Assembly (NCBI GenBank): GCA_947461225.1
Contig: CANHJV010000016.1
Coordinates: forward strand, 1-38,044
Reading direction: 5' to 3'
Source of the DNA: Gemmatimonadota bacterium
GTDB lineage: Bacteria; Gemmatimonadota; Gemmatimonadetes; Gemmatimonadales; Gemmatimonadaceae
Length of the DNA stretch: 38,044 bases
Made by a program: the position numbers and the translations under genes. This document shows, piece by piece, positions 35,075 through 38,044 of this stretch. The notes below the pieces were generated by a model. The model saw only the letters and a program-made list of their open reading frames with translations, had not been told where the DNA came from and ran no database searches. Position 1 is the first letter of the stretch; every line of letters begins with the position of its first letter.

Positions 35075-36384
35075 GTCTTCCAGTCATCGCCATCATCGGA
35101 CGTCCCAATGTCGGGAAGTCCCATCTGTTCAATCGTATCGTCGGAGAAGCGTCGGCGATCGTCAGCGAGGAAGCGGGTACCACCCGCGACCGCCATTTCG
35201 GTCAGGCCGATTGGGCTGGCCACCACTTCTGGCTCGTCGACACCGGCGGTCTCGTCGAAGATTCGAACGAGCCCATGGATGTCGCCATCCGCAAGCAGGT
35301 CATGCAGGCGATCGAAGAAGCCGATCTGCTGATGCTCGTCGTGGACGCCAAGGTCGGCGTGCATCCCAGTGATGCGCGCCTCGTCGATCTTCTGCGTCTC
35401 GCGAAGAAGCCGTGGGTGCTCGTCGCTAACAAGGTCGACGATCCCAATAGCGCCGACTTCTACGATTTCTATCGACTCGGCGTGGCCGACGTGTATCCGG
35501 TGTCGGCCGCGAACGGGAAGGGCTCGGGCGACCTGCTCGACGCGGTCGTGGCGGCCATTCCGGAAACGGACGAAGTGCCGTCGGAAGCGGTGCGTATCGC
35601 CGTTATTGGCCGGCCCAACGTGGGGAAGTCGTCGTTCGTCAACAAGCTGCTCGGTGAGGAGCGTCTGGTGGTGAACGACGAATCGGGCACGACGCGCGAT
35701 TCGATCGACGCGCCGATGCGCTATCACGACAAGGACATCATCTTCGTCGACACGGCCGGCTTGCGGCGTCAGTCGAAGATTGATGACGGCATCGAGTTCT
35801 ACTCGGCGCTGCGCACTCGCCGCGCCATCGATTCGTCCGATGTCTGCATTCTGATGGTCGATGCCACGGAAGGCCTGCAGAATCAGGATCTCAAGATCGC
35901 GACGCTGGCGTGGGAAGCCGGGCGCGGTCTGATCATGGTGATCAACAAGTGGGACCTGTACGCCGACAAGACAGACAAGAGTTCGGCGAAGTTCCGCAAA
36001 GACGCCGTGGAGAAAGTGCCGTATCTCGGTTTCGTGCCGTTCCTGTTCACGTCCGCGCTGACGGGACAGCGCGTGAGCAAGGTGCTCGACATCGCGCTCG
36101 AGGTGCAGGAGCAGCGTACGCGCCGCATCTCCACGTCGCAGGTCAATGATGCGCTGCAGGAGATCATCGCACGATTGCAGCCACCCCAGGCCGCCGGCCG
36201 GGAAGTGAAGCTGAACTACGCTACGCAGGTGGAGACCTCTCCTCCGACGTTCGCGTTCTTCGGTAACCATCCCGAGTTGATCCCCGAGAACTACATCCGC
36301 TTCATCCATAATCAGTTGCGGGAGAAGTGGGGATTCACCGGCTCGCCGATGCGCATCATCATGCGGAGCAAGCGCGAGTCGTGA
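35071..36384 (+). CDS. der: Ribosome assembly GTPase Der (EngA)
   Basis: Der is a double GTPase needed for 50S ribosome assembly. The 437 aa protein has G1 GRPNVGKSHLFNRIVGEASA at the N terminus and a second GRPNVGKSSFVNKLLGEERL near residue 180. Each G domain has its own DTGG/DTAG and NKVD/NKWD motifs. A C-terminal KH-like domain (LNYATQVETSPPTFAFFGNHPELIP, then FIHNQLREKWGFTGSPMRIIMR) follows. The ATG at 35071 overlaps the DUF512 stop and the stop overlaps plsY (GTGA). Confidence 0.97.
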   Translation: MSLPVIAIIGRPNVGKSHLFNRIVGEASAIVSEEAGTTRDRHFGQADWAGHHFWLVDTGGLVEDSNEPMDVAIRKQVMQAIEEADLLMLVVDAKVGVHPSDARLVDLLRLAKKPWVLVANKVDDPNSADFYDFYRLGVADVYPVSAANGKGSGDLLDAVVAAIPETDEVPSEAVRIAVIGRPNVGKSSFVNKLLGEERLVVNDESGTTRDSIDAPMRYHDKDIIFVDTAGLRRQSKIDDGIEFYSALRTRRAIDSSDVCILMVDATEGLQNQDLKIATLAWEAGRGLIMVINKWDLYADKTDKSSAKFRKDAVEKVPYLGFVPFLFTSALTGQRVSKVLDIALEVQEQRTRRISTSQVNDALQEIIARLQPPQAAGREVKLNYATQVETSPPTFAFFGNHPELIPENYIRFIHNQLREKWGFTGSPMRIIMRSKRES

Positions 36385-37019
36385 GTCCCATGCTCGCCCA
36401 GGCCGCGGCGTTGTGTGCCGCGTACGTCATCGGCTCCTTTCCTACGGCGTACCTCGTGGGAAGGGTGAACGATGTCGATCTGCGGACGGTTGGCTCTGGC
36501 AACCTCGGCGCCACGAATGTCTTTCGGACGCTCGGGTGGAAATGGGGGCTGCTCGTGTACGTGGTGGACGGCCTCAAGGGGGCGTTCCCAGTATTGTGGC
36601 TGCCCGGTGCCATCGGTATGGCGGCGGGATGGCCATGGGGCGTGGTGTTCGGTCTCCTTGCCATTCTGGGTCATGTTCGCCCCGTGTTCCTGATGGGGAA
36701 GGGCGGAGGCAAAGGGGTCGCCACCGCGAGTGGTGTGTTCATCGCCTTGGCCCCCGTCCCGGCACTTTGTGCCATGATCGGTTTTGTGATTGTTGTGGCC
36801 ATTTCCCGCTACGTCTCGCTGGGTTCCCTGGTCGGCGCGGTCGTGTTGCCCGTCGCGTTGATGCTACAGGAGGGTGCCGTCACCCCGTTGGTGCTGGTGG
36901 GTGCGGCCGTGGGCGCCTTCGTGTTCTGGACGCACCGCGAGAACATCGGCCGCCTACGCCGCGGGGAGGAACGTCGTATCGGACGGAGCTCATCGACTAC
37001 CAGCGGAGGTCGCGCGTGA
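36381..37019 (+). CDS. plsY: Glycerol-3-phosphate acyltransferase PlsY
   Basis: PlsY transfers acyl groups from acyl-phosphate to glycerol-3-phosphate, the first step in phospholipid synthesis. The 212 aa membrane protein shows AAYVIGSFPTAYLVGRVNDVDLRTVGSGNLGATNVFRTLG, the family's catalytic loop, and FGLLAILGHVRPVFLMGKGGGKGVATASGV, the second conserved block. About five hydrophobic segments are visible. The GTG at 36381 overlaps the der stop; an ATG at 36390 is an alternative. It supplies the acylation step that follows gpsA chemistry. Confidence 0.95.
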   Translation: MSPMLAQAAALCAAYVIGSFPTAYLVGRVNDVDLRTVGSGNLGATNVFRTLGWKWGLLVYVVDGLKGAFPVLWLPGAIGMAAGWPWGVVFGLLAILGHVRPVFLMGKGGGKGVATASGVFIALAPVPALCAMIGFVIVVAISRYVSLGSLVGAVVLPVALMLQEGAVTPLVLVGAAVGAFVFWTHRENIGRLRRGEERRIGRSSSTTSGGRA

Positions 37020-38023
37020 CGGACGGTGCGCTTGTGTGCGCTGTGATCGGGGGTGGTGCATGGGGGACGGCGATCGCCGATCGTCTCGTGCGCAACGGCC
37101 ATCGCGTGACGCTCTGGGCCCGCGAGGAAGATGTGGTCGAGGCGGTCAACGCGCGGCGCGAGAATCCACGGTTTCTGCCGGAGGTCACGTTGGCGCCGGG
37201 CCTCATGGCGAGTCGCGATATGGCGCTGGCACTTCAGGGCGCCGGTCTCGTGGTCTACGCCGCCCCTTCGCACGTCCTGCGTGCGGTGGTCGCGTCGTCT
37301 GCCGGCTCGATCGCGCCGGGAGCGGTATTGTCGGTGGCCACCAAGGGTATCGAACGTGAGACGTTGGCCTTGATGACGGACGTCGTCGCGCAGGAAGCGC
37401 TCGGACATGCGGTGGTGGCGGTGAGCGGTCCGAGCTTCGCGGCGGAAGTCGCGCAGGGACAACCCACGGCCGTCGTAGCGGCGAGCTCGTCGCACCACGC
37501 GGCAATGTTGGTACAGGGGGCCATGAGTGCCGCTGCGTTCCGCGTGTACACGAGCGACGATGTCACGGGGGTAGAGCTCGGCGGTGCGCTTAAGAACGTG
37601 ATGGCTGTGGCGACGGGGATTCTCGACGGTCTTGGACTCGGGTACAATCCGCGCGCGGCGCTAATGACGCGCGGGTTGGCGGAAATGACGCGCCTCGGCG
37701 TGTCGCTCGGGGCGCGAGCCGAGACGTTTGCCGGCTTGGCAGGCCTCGGCGATCTCGTGCTGACATGCACCGGAGCGCTCTCCCGTAATCGGGCGCTCGG
37801 CGTGGCGATCGGGCAGGGCCAGTCGCTTGACGAGGCGCTGGCCGGCAAGGACAGTGTCGCGGAGGGTGTGCTGAACGCGCAGAGCGCCAAAGCGCTGGCC
37901 GACCGTGCCGGTGTCGAGATGCCGATCATCGATGCGACCTATCGCATTCTGTTCGACGGGCAGGCGCCGCGCGAAGCCGTTGCCGAGTTGATGGCGCGCG
38001 AACTGCGCGCGGAGCGCGACTGA
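37016..38023 (+). CDS. gpsA: NAD(P)-dependent glycerol-3-phosphate dehydrogenase GpsA
   Basis: GpsA makes sn-glycerol-3-phosphate from dihydroxyacetone phosphate, the substrate of PlsY. The 335 aa protein has VIGGGAWGTAIADRLVRNGH at the N terminus, AVSGPSFAAEVAQGQPTAVV in the middle, GVELGGALKNVMAVATGILDGLGLG with the catalytic Lys, and LGDLVLTCTGALSRNRALG as in the family. The GTG at 37016 overlaps the plsY stop. Only 21 bases remain after the stop, too few to identify the next gene. Confidence 0.96.
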   Translation: MTDGALVCAVIGGGAWGTAIADRLVRNGHRVTLWAREEDVVEAVNARRENPRFLPEVTLAPGLMASRDMALALQGAGLVVYAAPSHVLRAVVASSAGSIAPGAVLSVATKGIERETLALMTDVVAQEALGHAVVAVSGPSFAAEVAQGQPTAVVAASSSHHAAMLVQGAMSAAAFRVYTSDDVTGVELGGALKNVMAVATGILDGLGLGYNPRAALMTRGLAEMTRLGVSLGARAETFAGLAGLGDLVLTCTGALSRNRALGVAIGQGQSLDEALAGKDSVAEGVLNAQSAKALADRAGVEMPIIDATYRILFDGQAPREAVAELMARELRAERD

Positions 38024-38044
38024 CGTGGCTGCACTGCGCGGCGA

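Noticed and set aside
38025-38044. A partial next gene starting GTG at 38025
   Set aside because: Only 20 bases remain in the window, too few to support a gene call.

Overview
This 38 kb window is a GC-rich, entirely plus-strand block of core chromosome from a diderm (outer-membrane) bacterium. The gene content and order fit Gemmatimonadota (Gemmatimonas-like): an LpxC-FabZ fusion, an Lpx/BamA/Skp cluster, a PorV/PorQ-type outer-membrane protein, McsA-McsB-ClpC, BshC, and a DUF512 protein beside Der. The phylum is inferred from these traits, not from a database search. There is no mobile element, CRISPR array, prophage or defence island. I identify 32 protein genes; 19 of the 31 gene junctions have stop and start codons overlapping (ATGA, GTGA, TGATG or a few bases more), so the window is a series of tightly coupled operons.

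Layout. 1-123: the 3' end of a 5S rRNA and the long hairpin terminator of an rRNA operon. 175-2968: era, then two exported proteins (PorV/PorQ-like and a DUF5683-like protein). 3217-4871: a degenerate receiver/GGDEF-like protein coupled to a zinc-ribbon protein. 5000-7612: prfB, whose coding sequence needs a +1 programmed frameshift, coupled to lysS. 7620-9618: the LolC/E-LolD lipoprotein-release transporter. 9618-13736: mcsA, mcsB and clpC, a protein-arginine-phosphorylation and unfolding module, ending at a strong terminator. 13805-24004: an outer-membrane assembly superoperon, bamA-skp-lpxD-lpxC/fabZ-lpxA-(Gfo/Idh oxidoreductase)-lpxB-DUF374 acyltransferase-lpxK. 24029-32123: glutamate dehydrogenase, rlmH, bshC, murJ, uvrC and threonine synthase. 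32159-33646: an exported TPR protein. 33661-33767: a near-consensus promoter followed by two hairpins, the second a terminator or attenuator. 33779-38023: a DUF512 radical-SAM-like protein, der, plsY and gpsA.

How the genes work together. Much of the block builds the envelope. LpxD/C/A/B/K make the lipid A core, BamA and Skp insert and chaperone outer-membrane proteins, the Lol proteins release lipoproteins, MurJ flips lipid II, and PlsY and GpsA start phospholipid synthesis. Translation and ribosome assembly form the second theme (era, der, prfB, lysS, rlmH, with the adjacent rRNA operon). The notable points are ones of combination and regulation: a Firmicutes-type McsAB-ClpC module and BshC in an LPS-type cell, a GnnA-like oxidoreductase between lpxA and lpxB, a textbook RF2 frameshift site, and a structured leader upstream of the DUF512-der-plsY-gpsA operon. 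I found no wholly new multi-gene system; the leader and the oxidoreductase are the best candidates for undescribed biology.
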